Shown here one piece after another: positions 8,930-17,392 of a stretch of 64,000 nucleotides of DNA. Position 1 is the first letter of the stretch. The number at the start of each line of letters is the position of its first letter. The DNA lies in assembly GCF_012650175.1 (NCBI RefSeq), contig NZ_JAAILI010000008.1:186001-250000 (forward strand), read 5' to 3'. Both the position numbers and the translations under genes were made by a program. The notes under the pieces are model-generated. The model was not told the DNA's origin, did no database searches, and saw nothing but the letters and a program-made list of their open reading frames with translations. This DNA is from Sphingomonas sp. S2M10 (GTDB lineage: Bacteria; Pseudomonadota; Alphaproteobacteria; Sphingomonadales; Sphingomonadaceae).

Positions 8930-9032
8930 TCGAAGTACATCCATCTTTCCAGGCAGCGCGCCCGGTTCGGTGGGACCATGGCGCAAAGCCTCGCCCCCCT
9001 CAACCGTCTGCGTCCCGCCAAGACACGGGAAA

Positions 9033-9058
9033 GGGCCGCTGCCCGAGGACAGCGACCC
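9033..9058 (-). terminator. stem-loop between the TonB receptor and sapC
   Basis: On the minus strand GGGTCGCTG pairs with CAGCGGCCC (one mismatch) across a short loop, followed by CCTTTCCC. It lies just past the receptor stop and could be a partial terminator or processing site that lowers sapC-cupin expression. Confidence 0.4.
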
Positions 9059-9089
9059 TCCCTCTCCACTCGCGCAGATGCGCGGCAGC

Positions 9090-12000
9090 TCAGAACTTGA
9101 AGCGCGCGCCGAGCAGGAAGCGGCGATCGAGCTCCTGGGCGAACCACAGCTGCTTCTCGTCCCGCGCATAGGTGCGCACGCTCTCCTCCGTCAGGTTGAT
9201 CCCTTCGAAGGTGATCGCGATCTGCGGCGTGATCTCGTAGCTGATGTTCATGTCCAGCTGGCCGAACGGCGCCGTATATTCCGGATTGCGCGAACCCTGG
9301 CGGTTCACACCGGACAGCGACTTGCCGCGCCAGTTATAGGCGATGCGTGCCGAGATGCCGCTCTTGTCGTAGATCAGCGTGCCGCTGGCGGTATCGCTGA
9401 GGCCGACCAGCGCGAACTGGTCCTGCGACGGATCGGCGCCGATGTTGAAGCCGACATTGCCGCGCACCAGCGTGTACTGCGCCGCCACGCCGAAACCGGT
9501 GGAGCCAAGGAAATACTGGCCCGCCAGCTCGACGCCATACAGCTCGGCGTCCCTGTTGTTGATCGGCTGCGTCACCTGGAACTGCCACAGCGCGTCGGCA
9601 CCATCGGCCTGGATCCGCGGACCGTTGTTGATCGACTGGATGAAGGCTTCGTCCAGTGCGCGCGTGGTGGTGTTGTAGTTCGCGTTGAACTGCGACACCG
9701 CGGCGGTCGTCGATCCGGTGGACTGGATCAGCGAGGTCATCACGTAGAGATTGACGTCGCTGGTGTCCGCCCCGATGCCCTGCAGTGCCTCGCGGGCCCT
9801 GCCCGAACGGCTGCCGGCCACGGCCGATGTCGGATCGCGCAGACCGAACAAGGTCGAGTTGTACTGGCCGTTGCCGATGAAGTTGCGCACCCGCTTGTCG
9901 AAGAACGACACCGAGAAGTAGCTGTCCGGCTTGAAGTACCATTCCAGCGACGCATCGAAATTGTCCGAGATCAGCGGACGCAGACGGGCGTTGCCGGTGC
10001 TGCCGGTCGGGATGCCGCCGTTGATGCTGGGACGCGGCGGACCGCCCACCGTGACCGAGGTGTACAGGTTGTTGTAGTTCGGCCGGGCGATCGTCTTGCT
10101 GTAGGAAATGCGCGCCAGCAGGTTCCGCTGCAGCTCGACCTGGAAGTCGACCTGCGGAAGAATGTTGTCGTAGCTGCCGCCATCGCTGAGATACTGGCCC
10201 TGGTTGGACAGCACCACGGTGAAGTCGTTGTCCGAATCCCATTCGATGCCCGCCGGGACGGCGGTCAGCGAGGTCGTGTTCGACTTGGTGTGCTCGTAGC
10301 GCAGGCCACCCACGAGGCGCGCCGGCGCGTTGCCGATCTCGCCCTTCCAGGTCAGCTGGCCATAGGCCGCCCAGATTTCCTCGTCGACGCGATTGTCGTT
10401 GCGGCTGTTGACCGCCACGGCATTCCCGCGGCTCGCATAGAAGGGCGACAGGATCGAGTAGATCGCCGCGCCGTTGCCCCGGAAGGCGAGCTGCGAATCG
10501 GGGTCCGATCCGGGATTATAGTGTTCGAACTTGCAGACGAGGCAGAAGGCCTGCAGCGCGCCCGGCGCCTGCCGCTGCACGTCGCCCGGATTGGCGAGGC
10601 CCCAGTCGCCCAGCGTCTGCTGCGTCTCCGTGTAGTTCTGCGTGGTTTTCACCTTGCGGTAATTGCCGCCGAAGTCGAACCGGCTGCCCTCGCCCAGATC
10701 CCAGCCGAAGTCCGCGCGCACTTCCTTGACCTTCTGGTCCTGGAGCGAGCGACGGGTACGGCCAATCGACGAGCCGACATCGTTGATGTCGAGCGGGGCG
10801 CTGGCGCCGAGCGTGATGTCCTGCTGCGGGATGCCGCCGAGATAGGTGACCGAATGCGCCGCCACGACGTTCGCGCCCATGCCCATCAGCGTCGAGCTGA
10901 CTCCGTTGGGATTGTCCGGGCGGCTGGAGGCCGAGCTGATATGCCCGTCGACGTTGAGCGAGAAGTTGGGCGTGATCTCCCACTTCGCATTCAGGCCGTA
11001 ATCCTCGATCTTGCTCTTCTGCGCGCGCGACTGGGCCTCGAAGCCCTCGTCCTTCTGACCGCCCAGCGTTTCGTGCAGATAGGTCGCCGTGGCGACGGTG
11101 GTGTTGCTGTCGAACGTCACCTCGTCGAACGGACGGCTGAACCAGTTGGACACGTCCGAACGCTCTTCGCGCTGCTTGTTCTGCGCATAGAGCGCGTCGG
11201 CGGTCAGCGTCAGCGTGTCGGTCGGCTTGAACTGCACCGTGGCCTGGCCGTTGATGCGCTCGCGGCTACCCTCGGCATAGTGGTAGCGGCTGTCATTCGG
11301 GATCGCGACGAGCTGGTTCGGATTGCTCGGTGCGTTCTTGACGACGGTGCAGGTGGGCGTCGCGGCGCCCGTGCAGGCGCCGCCGCTGCGCGCGAAGCCA
11401 CCGGTCAGGAAGGTGCTGTAGGGGATGATGTTCCAATCGTTCGACGTGGCCGAGATCGACGTGAAATTGCGCTTCTGGTAGCTGCCGAACAGGTTGAAGC
11501 CGAGCCGCTGCTCGGTGTCGCTCCAGCTGAGCACGCCGGAAAATTCCGGCGTCACCTTGGAACCGCAATCGAGGCAGCCGTCGACGCTGGTATCGTACAC
11601 CGCCTTGGCGCCGACGCTGCCGCTCAGGCCGGCCGTGCCATTGTCGAGCGGACGACGCGTGACGACGTTGATCGTCGCGCCGATGCCGCCGGACGGGACC
11701 GCCGCGCGGCCGGTCTTGTAGACCTCGAGCGTGCGAACGCCCTCGGTCGCGAGGTTCGAGAAATCGAACGAACGCGTCGTGCCCTGGGCGCCGTCCGAAT
11801 TCTGGTCACCGCCGACGACCGCGACGTTCGCAGCCGCGAGCTGGCGCCCGTTCAGCGTCACCAGGTTGAAATTGGGGCCGAAGCCGCGGACCGTGACCAG
11901 CGAGCCTTCGCCGTTGGTGCGGTTGATCGACACGCCCGGAATACGCTGCAGCGACTCCGCCAGGTTGGTATCCGGGAACTTGCCGATATCTTCGGCCGAA

Positions 12001-12230
12001 ATCGCATCGACGATGCCGGGCGCCTCGCGCTTGATCGCGATGGATCGCTCCAGCGATGCGCGAATGCCGGTGACGACGATTTCTTCGCCCTGGGTGCCTT
12101 CTTGTGGCGCCGCATTGTTGGCAACGTTGTCGGTCTGCGCCTGTGCAATCGTTGGCAGTACCATGCAGGCAGCAACTGCCATCATGGAAGCCGAGCGCGA
12201 CCATAGGATCGAACGCGATACGCTCTTCAT
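9090..12230 (-). CDS. TonB-dependent receptor (large, glycan-type)
   Basis: 1046 residues. Signal peptide through PTIAQAQ, TonB-box-like EEIVVTGIRASLERS near residues 49-63, plug domain with SLVTVRGFGPNFNLVTLNGRQ and GGIGATINVVTRRPL, then a long beta-barrel ending in an aromatic residue (RFLLGARFKF), the outer-membrane insertion signal. IRASL-type receptors of this size are the family linked to carbohydrate uptake in Caulobacter and Xanthomonas, which agrees with the downstream SapC and cupin genes. The ATG follows AGGAGGGG. A LacI-type half-palindrome and TTGACA lie upstream. The substrate cannot be read from sequence. Confidence 0.93.
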   Translation of the reverse strand: MKSVSRSILWSRSASMMAVAACMVLPTIAQAQTDNVANNAAPQEGTQGEEIVVTGIRASLERSIAIKREAPGIVDAISAEDIGKFPDTNLAESLQRIPGVSINRTNGEGSLVTVRGFGPNFNLVTLNGRQLAAANVAVVGGDQNSDGAQGTTRSFDFSNLATEGVRTLEVYKTGRAAVPSGGIGATINVVTRRPLDNGTAGLSGSVGAKAVYDTSVDGCLDCGSKVTPEFSGVLSWSDTEQRLGFNLFGSYQKRNFTSISATSNDWNIIPYSTFLTGGFARSGGACTGAATPTCTVVKNAPSNPNQLVAIPNDSRYHYAEGSRERINGQATVQFKPTDTLTLTADALYAQNKQREERSDVSNWFSRPFDEVTFDSNTTVATATYLHETLGGQKDEGFEAQSRAQKSKIEDYGLNAKWEITPNFSLNVDGHISSASSRPDNPNGVSSTLMGMGANVVAAHSVTYLGGIPQQDITLGASAPLDINDVGSSIGRTRRSLQDQKVKEVRADFGWDLGEGSRFDFGGNYRKVKTTQNYTETQQTLGDWGLANPGDVQRQAPGALQAFCLVCKFEHYNPGSDPDSQLAFRGNGAAIYSILSPFYASRGNAVAVNSRNDNRVDEEIWAAYGQLTWKGEIGNAPARLVGGLRYEHTKSNTTSLTAVPAGIEWDSDNDFTVVLSNQGQYLSDGGSYDNILPQVDFQVELQRNLLARISYSKTIARPNYNNLYTSVTVGGPPRPSINGGIPTGSTGNARLRPLISDNFDASLEWYFKPDSYFSVSFFDKRVRNFIGNGQYNSTLFGLRDPTSAVAGSRSGRAREALQGIGADTSDVNLYVMTSLIQSTGSTTAAVSQFNANYNTTTRALDEAFIQSINNGPRIQADGADALWQFQVTQPINNRDAELYGVELAGQYFLGSTGFGVAAQYTLVRGNVGFNIGADPSQDQFALVGLSDTASGTLIYDKSGISARIAYNWRGKSLSGVNRQGSRNPEYTAPFGQLDMNISYEITPQIAITFEGINLTEESVRTYARDEKQLWFAQELDRRFLLGARFKF

Positions 12231-12300
12231 GTCCCCTCCTCTGCCGACATTTCTTGTCGGAAACCGTTATTGTTGCGAATACCCCGATGCATTCGCGACT

Positions 12301-12334
12301 ACGGTATCGCTACCATCGGTCGCGACATTGTCAA
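12301..12334 (-). promoter_or_regulatory. promoter and LacI-like operator of the TonB receptor gene
   Basis: On the minus strand TTGACA (12334-12329) is followed about 16 nt later by the pseudo-palindrome ATGGTAGCGATACCGT (12316-12301; 6 of 8 pairs match). Operators of the form GGTAGCGCTACC bind LacI regulators in front of carbohydrate TonB receptors in related bacteria. Overlap with the -10 region suggests repression. A 13-nt symmetric ACATTGTCAATGT spans the -35. Confidence 0.45.
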
Positions 12335-12502
12335 TGTTGGAAACATAAAGCTGTTAGACAGGTTTGATTTTGTCGGCAGGTGTGTTTTCGATGTTACAGC
12401 CTGAAATACGCTTTCATTAGTGCAACAAACTTGCGCGGGCTGGTGTAATGCCGCAACCTGTCGGACCGAAACGGCCTGGTTTGCGGGATTTTGGCGCCGG
12501 CC

Positions 12503-13345
12503 TCACTCCGCGCGCGCCAGCAAGCGGCGCGCCTGTTCGAGGTGGGGGCGGTCGATCATCTTTCCATGCAGTCGCAGGGCACCCGCGGTCGGGTTGTCGT
12601 CGAACGCGCTGACGATCTCCCGCGCCGAGGCAACCTCCTCGGGGCTGGGGGTAAAGCCGCGATGGATCGCCTCGATCTGCGCCGGATGGATGGCGAGCAT
12701 GCCGGTGAACCCGTCGCGACGCCCGCGCGCGACATAGGCGACAAGCCCGTCGATATCGGCGATGTCGGGATAGACGGTCTCGATCGCCGGCACGCCAGCG
12801 GCATGTGCGGCGAACAGGGCAAGCGAGCGTACCATTGCGAAGGGCGCGGTGTACGCGCCGTCGCTTTCCCGGGCGCTCACCGCACCGATCGCAGCGGGCA
12901 GATCCTCCGCGCCCCAGGTCAGCCCCGCGAGATGCGCCGCGACGTCGCCATAGCTACCGAGCTGGAACAAGGCAGAAGGCGTCTCGGTGGCAATGGGCAA
13001 AATCGGCGGACACACCGCTCCGCTCTGCGCGACCAGCGCCACCAGCGCACGGATCGCACCGGCGCCGTCCGCCTTGGGCAGCACCAGCCCGGCGGGGCGG
13101 CACGCGGCGAGCGCAGCGAGATCGGCATGGATGGCGGCAGTGCCCAGCGGGTTCACCCGCACGAAACAGGGAGTATCCGGCATGTCCGCGAGCCAGGCGC
13201 CGATCGCTTCGCGGGCGACGTCTTTCCGCTCCGCCACCACCGAGTCCTCAAGGTCGAGGATCAGCGCATCCGCGCCGCTGGCGGCCGCCTTGGCGAAACG
13301 CTCCGGCCGATCGCCCGGCACGAACAGCAGCGACCTAAGACGCAT
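12503..13345 (-). CDS. HpcH/HpaI-type CoA ester lyase (CitE-like)
   Basis: 280 residues starting MRLRSLLFVPGDRPERF. The TIM-barrel motifs LFVPGDRP, ADALILDLEDSVV (metal-binding acids), FVRVNPLGT, GLVLPKADGA and GLTWGAEDL are those of citrate lyase beta-like and malyl/citramalyl-CoA lyases. It would cleave or condense a beta-hydroxyacyl-CoA. A stand-alone CitE-like protein without citrate lyase alpha/gamma genes usually has a different acyl-CoA substrate. Ribosome site GAGAGGGG and start codon lie inside a perfect 15-bp hairpin, described separately. An in-frame ATG at 13378 is also within that hairpin. Confidence 0.82.
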   Translation of the reverse strand: MRLRSLLFVPGDRPERFAKAAASGADALILDLEDSVVAERKDVAREAIGAWLADMPDTPCFVRVNPLGTAAIHADLAALAACRPAGLVLPKADGAGAIRALVALVAQSGAVCPPILPIATETPSALFQLGSYGDVAAHLAGLTWGAEDLPAAIGAVSARESDGAYTAPFAMVRSLALFAAHAAGVPAIETVYPDIADIDGLVAYVARGRRDGFTGMLAIHPAQIEAIHRGFTPSPEEVASAREIVSAFDDNPTAGALRLHGKMIDRPHLEQARRLLARAE

Positions 13346-13379
13346 GGCACCCCTCTCCCTTGTTGAGAGGGGTGCCATG
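13343..13379. repeat. perfect 15-bp inverted repeat over the CoA-lyase start
   Basis: CATGGCACCCCTCTC (13343-13357) is repeated exactly in reverse complement at 13365-13379 around a 7-nt loop. In the leftward mRNA the downstream arm contains both the ribosome site and the ATG of the lyase gene. It may be a translation-control hairpin or a terminator for the SDR gene upstream. Confidence 0.75.
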
Positions 13380-13420
13380 GCATCATCGGGGGCGGGCTGG
13401 CAACTGCCAGCCCTTATCGG

Positions 13421-14200
13421 TCACTCCCCGCTGCCGGGCTCGGCGATCTTGCGGTGCTGCTCGGCGGTGACCGATTGCGGCAGCACGCCGGCGCCGGCGA
13501 CCTGCAACTTGTTGGACAGGCCGGAGACGATGTTGTCCGTGCCCTTCATCAGCGCCGTCCAGCCATCCTTGGCGACGTCCGCCGGATCGGACTTGCTCTC
13601 GCTCTGGCCGACCTTGGTGTCCATCATGCCGGCGCGCTCGAAGAACTCGGTCTCGACCGGGCCGGGCAGCAAGGTGGTGATGGTGATGCCCTCCACCTCC
13701 TTCAGCTCGTTGCGGATCGCCGCGGCGAAATTGTCCACGAACGCCTTGGTGCCGTTATACACCGCCTGGAAGCTGCCCGGGATCCAGCCCGCGACCGAGC
13801 CGGTGATCAGCACCTTGCCCTCGCCCGCATCGCGCATCTGCCGCAGCACCTTCTGCAGCAGATAGACGGTGCCGGTGACGTTGGTGTCGATCACATGGCG
13901 CCACGCGGCGACGTCCTGGTCGAGAAAGCCGCCGCCCAGCCCGTGGCCGGCATTGGCGCAGAGCAGGTCGATCCGCCGCCCGCCGGCCGCCGCGAGCAGC
14001 CGGTCGACACCTTCCAGGGTCGAGAGGTCGGTTTCGACCGACTGCACCTCGACGCCCTCGCCCTGCAGCGCGGCGGCGGCATCGACCAGCGGGGTATCCG
14101 CCACCACCAGCAGGTCATAGCCGTCGCGCGCCGCGAGCCGCGCCAGTTCGAGGCCGATGCCGGTCGAGGCGCCGGTCACGATCGCAAACTTGTTCGCCAT
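13421..14200 (-). CDS. short-chain dehydrogenase/reductase
   Basis: 259 residues with the classical SDR layout: cofactor motif TGASTGIG at residues 9-16, NAG at about 83-85, catalytic Ser in LITGSVAGW and Y-N-G-T-K (FQAVYNGTKAF). The cofactor is NAD(P)H; absence of a basic residue right after the glycine motif leaves the preference open. The C-terminal extension (ALMKGTDNIVSGLSNKLQ) resembles SDRs often annotated as oxidoreductases of unknown substrate. It follows the zinc dehydrogenase gene by 12 bp in the same direction, so the two are likely co-transcribed with the SRPBCC gene. Confidence 0.85.
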   Translation of the reverse strand: MANKFAIVTGASTGIGLELARLAARDGYDLLVVADTPLVDAAAALQGEGVEVQSVETDLSTLEGVDRLLAAAGGRRIDLLCANAGHGLGGGFLDQDVAAWRHVIDTNVTGTVYLLQKVLRQMRDAGEGKVLITGSVAGWIPGSFQAVYNGTKAFVDNFAAAIRNELKEVEGITITTLLPGPVETEFFERAGMMDTKVGQSESKSDPADVAKDGWTALMKGTDNIVSGLSNKLQVAGAGVLPQSVTAEQHRKIAEPGSGE

Positions 14201-14212
14201 GGGAGTCTCTCC

Positions 14213-15403
14213 TTATTCGGCCGCCAGCGCCATGCCGGGCTTCAGCACGACCTTGGTCACTTCGTTCTGGTTGTCGTGGAACATCTTGTAGCCCTGCGGC
14301 GCCTGCTCCAGCGGCAGGGTGTGGCTGATCAGGAAGGTCGTATCGATCTTCTCTTCCAGGATCGCGTTGAGCAGCGCGGGCATATAGTGCTGGACATGGG
14401 TCTGGCCGGTCTTGAGCGTCAGCCCCTTCTCCATCAGCGCGCCGAGCGGGAACTTGTCGACGAAGCCGCCATAGACGGCCGGCATCGAGACGCGTCCGCC
14501 CTTGCGGCAGGCGAGGATCGCCTGGCGGATCGAGTGGATGCGATCGGTGCCGAGAAAGGTCGATTTCTTGATCTGGTCCAGCACGTTATCCGCGAAGAAG
14601 CCGTGCGCCTCCAGTCCGACGCTGTCGATCACCGCATCGGGGCCGATGCCGCCGGTCATCTCGAACAGCGCGGCCGCCGTGTCGGTCTCCTCGAAGTTGA
14701 TCGTCTCAGCGCCGAAGCGGCGGGCGAGTTCGAGGCGGCGCGGGAAATGGTCGATCGCGATCACGCGCTCGGCCCCCATCAGGAAGGCGGACTGCACCGC
14801 GAACAGGCCCACGGGGCCGCAGCCCCAGACCGCGACGGTATCGCCCGGCTCGATCTCGGCATTCTCCGCCGCCATCCAGCCGGTGGGCAGAATGTCGGAA
14901 AGGAACAGCACCTTGTCGTCCTCGATGCCGTCCGGGATCACGATCGGGCCGACATCGCTGAACGGCACGCGGACATATTCGGCCTGGCCGCCGGCATAAC
15001 CGCCGGTGAGATGGCTGTAGCCGAACAGCCCGGCCATGGGCTGGCCGTAGAGTTCCTGGCCGATGTCCTGATTGTCGGCGGGGAGCCCGTTCTCGCAGCC
15101 CGAATATTGGTGCTTGCCGCAATGATAGCAGGAACCGCAGGCGATGGTGAACGGCACCACCACGCGCTGGCCCTTCTTCAGCGTCGACTTCGCGCCGATC
15201 TCGACCACCTCGCCCATGAACTCATGGCCAAGGATGTCGCCGGCCATCATCGTCGGGATATAGCCGTCATAGAGATGGAGGTCGGAGCCGCAGATCGCGG
15301 TAGAGGTGATCTTGATGATCGCGTCGCGCGGGTTGAGGATCTCGGGATCGTCGACCGTGTCGACGCGGACGTCGTGCTTGCCGTGCCAGGTGAGTGCGCG
15401 CAT
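14213..15403 (-). CDS. zinc-dependent alcohol/formaldehyde dehydrogenase family protein
   Basis: 396 residues of the medium-chain dehydrogenase superfamily. The catalytic zinc ligands appear as [11 protein letters not shown] and [12 protein letters not shown]; the structural zinc lobe has four cysteines ([15 protein letters not shown]); the Rossmann motif is [15 protein letters not shown]. The insert near [17 protein letters not shown] is typical of the glutathione-independent formaldehyde dehydrogenase-like branch, common in sphingomonads and often of unknown substrate. Its start overlaps the stop of the SRPBCC gene by 1 nt, so the three-gene set SRPBCC, ADH, SDR is an operon. It may handle stress-derived aldehydes. 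Confidence 0.87.
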   Translation of the reverse strand: MRALTWHGKHDVRVDTVDDPEILNPRDAIIKITSTAICGSDLHLYDGYIPTMMAGDILGHEFMGEVVEIGAKSTLKKGQRVVVPFTIACGSCYHCGKHQYSGCENGLPADNQDIGQELYGQPMAGLFGYSHLTGGYAGGQAEYVRVPFSDVGPIVIPDGIEDDKVLFLSDILPTGWMAAENAEIEPGDTVAVWGCGPVGLFAVQSAFLMGAERVIAIDHFPRRLELARRFGAETINFEETDTAAALFEMTGGIGPDAVIDSVGLEAHGFFADNVLDQIKKSTFLGTDRIHSIRQAILACRKGGRVSMPAVYGGFVDKFPLGALMEKGLTLKTGQTHVQHYMPALLNAILEEKIDTTFLISHTLPLEQAPQGYKMFHDNQNEVTKVVLKPGMALAAE

Positions 15404-15996
15404 CAGCTCCGCTCCTCTTCGAGTTGCTTGCGGGTCCGGGCGGAGGTGGCCACCTCGCCCGTCTCCATCAGTTGCTTGAAGCGGCGCAGGTCGCGCTGCG
15501 CCTGCATCTTCGGCTCGCGCTGGAAGATGCGCGAAATCACGCGGCCCAACGTGCCGAACGGCTGATCATAGTTGATCGTCGCGACCACCACGGTGCCGCG
15601 CGCGCCGGCGTCGCGAAACTCGATGCGACCGCTATTGGGGATGTCGGCGCCCTCCTCGGAGGCCCAGGCGATCAGTTCGCCCTCGCGATCCTCGGTGATC
15701 CGCGAGTCCCACTCGACGATGCCGCCGCCGGGCGATTTCACCACCCAGTGGCTCCGCTCGCTATTCAGCACCTCGATGCGGACGACATTGTCGAGAACCG
15801 ACGGCAGGTTGTTGAAATCGCGCCAGAAGGCGTAGAGTTCGGCGCGCGGTCGATTGATCGTCACCGCGCGCGCGACCAGCTTGTCGCCGCGCTGGACGAT
15901 CAGCCCGTCGGTGGCTTCATCGATCGCCTGGCGCTCGTTGTTGGCAGTACTCAGCGGCGCGTCGTCCTGTGACGCGCGGTTCATCGTCTCGGCCAT
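15403..15996 (-). CDS. SRPBCC (START-like) family protein
   Basis: 197 residues. After a polar N-terminus of about 40 residues the sequence [33 protein letters not shown] begins a polyketide-cyclase/START helix-grip fold, with [30 protein letters not shown] forming the central strands. The C-terminus ([17 protein letters not shown]) is the usual end helix. No catalytic residues are evident; such proteins bind hydrophobic ligands or help membrane stress responses. It is the first gene ahead of the zinc dehydrogenase and SDR. Confidence 0.8.
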   Translation of the reverse strand: MAETMNRASQDDAPLSTANNERQAIDEATDGLIVQRGDKLVARAVTINRPRAELYAFWRDFNNLPSVLDNVVRIEVLNSERSHWVVKSPGGGIVEWDSRITEDREGELIAWASEEGADIPNSGRIEFRDAGARGTVVVATINYDQPFGTLGRVISRIFQREPKMQAQRDLRRFKQLMETGEVATSARTRKQLEEERS

Positions 15997-16014
15997 AATG
16001 CCTCCGTTGGCGGT

Positions 16015-16164
16015 TCAGCCCTGCGGCGAACCCGGCTGCTTGGGGGGAAGATCGTCATCGCCCTCGGCGGGTGCCGGGGTCGAGGTGGCGGCGGGGTTGG
16101 TCTCGGTCGAGCCGGGGTCGCGCTGTTCGTCGCGCACCTCGGGATCGTTCGGCGGTGTGGCCAT
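16015..16164 (-). CDS. small acidic Pro-rich hypothetical protein (49 aa)
   Basis: A 49-residue open frame beginning MATPPNDPEVRDEQRDPG and ending PPKQPGSPQG. GGAGA lies 7 nt upstream of the ATG. The product is hydrophilic, rich in Pro, Asp, Glu, Thr and Ala, without a predicted fold or membrane segment, so it is probably disordered. It lies 18 bp upstream of the SRPBCC gene on the same strand, and small disordered proteins of this kind are common in sphingomonad stress operons. Function unknown. Confidence 0.6.
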   Translation of the reverse strand: MATPPNDPEVRDEQRDPGSTETNPAATSTPAPAEGDDDLPPKQPGSPQG

Positions 16165-16283
16165 GATCCAGTCTCCTGCACTTGGGGGAGGTGCAAAGGG
16201 TAACCACCGGGGCGGGCGCGGGTTGCAAAATTTTGTTGAAGGTAACGTGGGTTAGGCTCGGCTGGGCGAGGAACGGACCTGCA

Positions 16284-16413
16284 CTCCCCTTCCGCCCGCG
16301 GGCGGGGCTGGGGGAGGGTCTGCTGCGCCGGTGAAGAAAGAACCGACACGTCGCACCCTCCCCTATCCCCTCCCGCAAGCGGGAGGGGGAATTAAGAAGG
16401 AGCGGGAGGGTGC
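16284..16413. repeat. bipartite palindromic element (copy 1)
   Basis: Two palindromes, CCGCCCGCGGGCGG (16292-16305) and a 10-bp CCCCTCCCGC stem around AA (16367-16388), are separated by a spacer bordered by the inverted pair GGGAGGGT (16312-16319) and ACCCTCCC (16355-16362). A further pair GCACCCTCCC/GGGAGGGTGC encloses the right palindrome (16353-16362 and 16404-16413). The layout matches the element at 27110-27229. Here it is intergenic, just after the Gfo/Idh stop, where it may also terminate transcription. Confidence 0.7.
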
Positions 16414-16417
16414 CGAG

Positions 16418-17392
16418 TCAGCGCCCGTAGATCCGATCCAGCACCTCGGCCGAGCGCGCGAAATGCTCGGCCTCCGCATCGAAGCGCGGCGAGTGCGCCA
16501 GTTGCTCCGCCCAGGCCGCGGCAGCGCGACCGCCCCAGGCGTCCGGCGGGCTCGCCAGCAGCGTCTTTGCGGTACCGGTGAACCGCTCCGCGACGAAATC
16601 ATAGAAGCTCCCGCCGACGTTGCGCAGCGCCGCGCCGCCCTCCGTGCCGTAGAAGACCGCGGAAATCTCCGCGTCGGTGCCGGCATGCACCCGCCACGAA
16701 CAGGCGAGCCGCACATCGGCATCCCCCGCCCGGAACGCGGCGGTGGCATAATCCTCCACCTGCGCCGCGCCGAGCGGCTCGCCCTGCGCCCGCAACGATG
16801 CCGTAACCCCGTCCACCGCCGGAAAGCCCAGCGTCCACAGCGCCAGATCGACCAGATGCACGCCCAAGTCGATCACGCAGCCCCCGCCCGACTGCGCCGG
16901 ATCGTAGAACCACGGCTTGTCCGGCCCATAGGCGTTGTGGAACACAAGATCGACCGCGAAGACATGGCCGAGCGCGCCCTCCTGCACCAGCGCCGCGATC
17001 GCGCGCATCCCCTCGGTATGGCGATAGGAGAGATCGACCCCGAGCAGCCGGTCGGCCGTACGCGCGGCGGCGATCACCGCCTCCACCTCTGCAGCCGTCC
17101 GCCCGAGCGGCTTCTGGCAGAACACCGCGACGCCCGCTTCCAGCGCGCGGATGCTCTGCTCGGCATGGAGTGCACTGGGCGTGGCGATGACGATGCCGTC
17201 GAGACCCAGCGCCAGCATCGCCTCCAGCCCGTCGACCGCCTGCGCTTCCGGCGCTAGCGCCCGCGCCTGCTCGGCCCCTTCGGGAGAGGGATCGGCAAAG
17301 GCGGCTGCCTCGATCGCGCCGGTGGCGAGCATCGCTTCCATCCGGTGGCGACCGATCCAGCCGGTGCCGAGAAACCCCACGCGCCGCCTCAT
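16418..17392 (-). CDS. Gfo/Idh/MocA family oxidoreductase
   Basis: 324 residues. The N-terminal Rossmann domain starts MRRRVGFLGTGWIGRHRMEA (GxGxxG) and contains FCQKPLGRTAAEVEAVI, the family's (E)KP motif with Gln in place of Glu. The C-terminal alpha/beta domain has GGGCVIDLGVHLVDLALW, whose D-x-G-x-H segment supplies the catalytic region. These enzymes oxidise or reduce sugars and inositols with NAD(P). Its start overlaps the zinc dehydrogenase stop by 4 nt. Near an inositol-phosphate synthase gene, an inositol or sugar-nucleotide dehydrogenase role is attractive, but that is inference. Confidence 0.87.
   Translation of the reverse strand: MRRRVGFLGTGWIGRHRMEAMLATGAIEAAAFADPSPEGAEQARALAPEAQAVDGLEAMLALGLDGIVIATPSALHAEQSIRALEAGVAVFCQKPLGRTAAEVEAVIAAARTADRLLGVDLSYRHTEGMRAIAALVQEGALGHVFAVDLVFHNAYGPDKPWFYDPAQSGGGCVIDLGVHLVDLALWTLGFPAVDGVTASLRAQGEPLGAAQVEDYATAAFRAGDADVRLACSWRVHAGTDAEISAVFYGTEGGAALRNVGGSFYDFVAERFTGTAKTLLASPPDAWGGRAAAAWAEQLAHSPRFDAEAEHFARSAEVLDRIYGR

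Noticed and set aside
8739..12206. 1155-codon open frame antisense to the TonB receptor
   Set aside because: Mirror frame of a GC-rich gene; composition is His/Arg/Asp/Ala-rich without domains, and the opposite strand encodes a complete receptor with signal peptide.
13454..15565. 703-codon plus-strand frame over SDR and zinc dehydrogenase genes
   Set aside because: Covers two complete enzymes on the minus strand and shows no protein family features.
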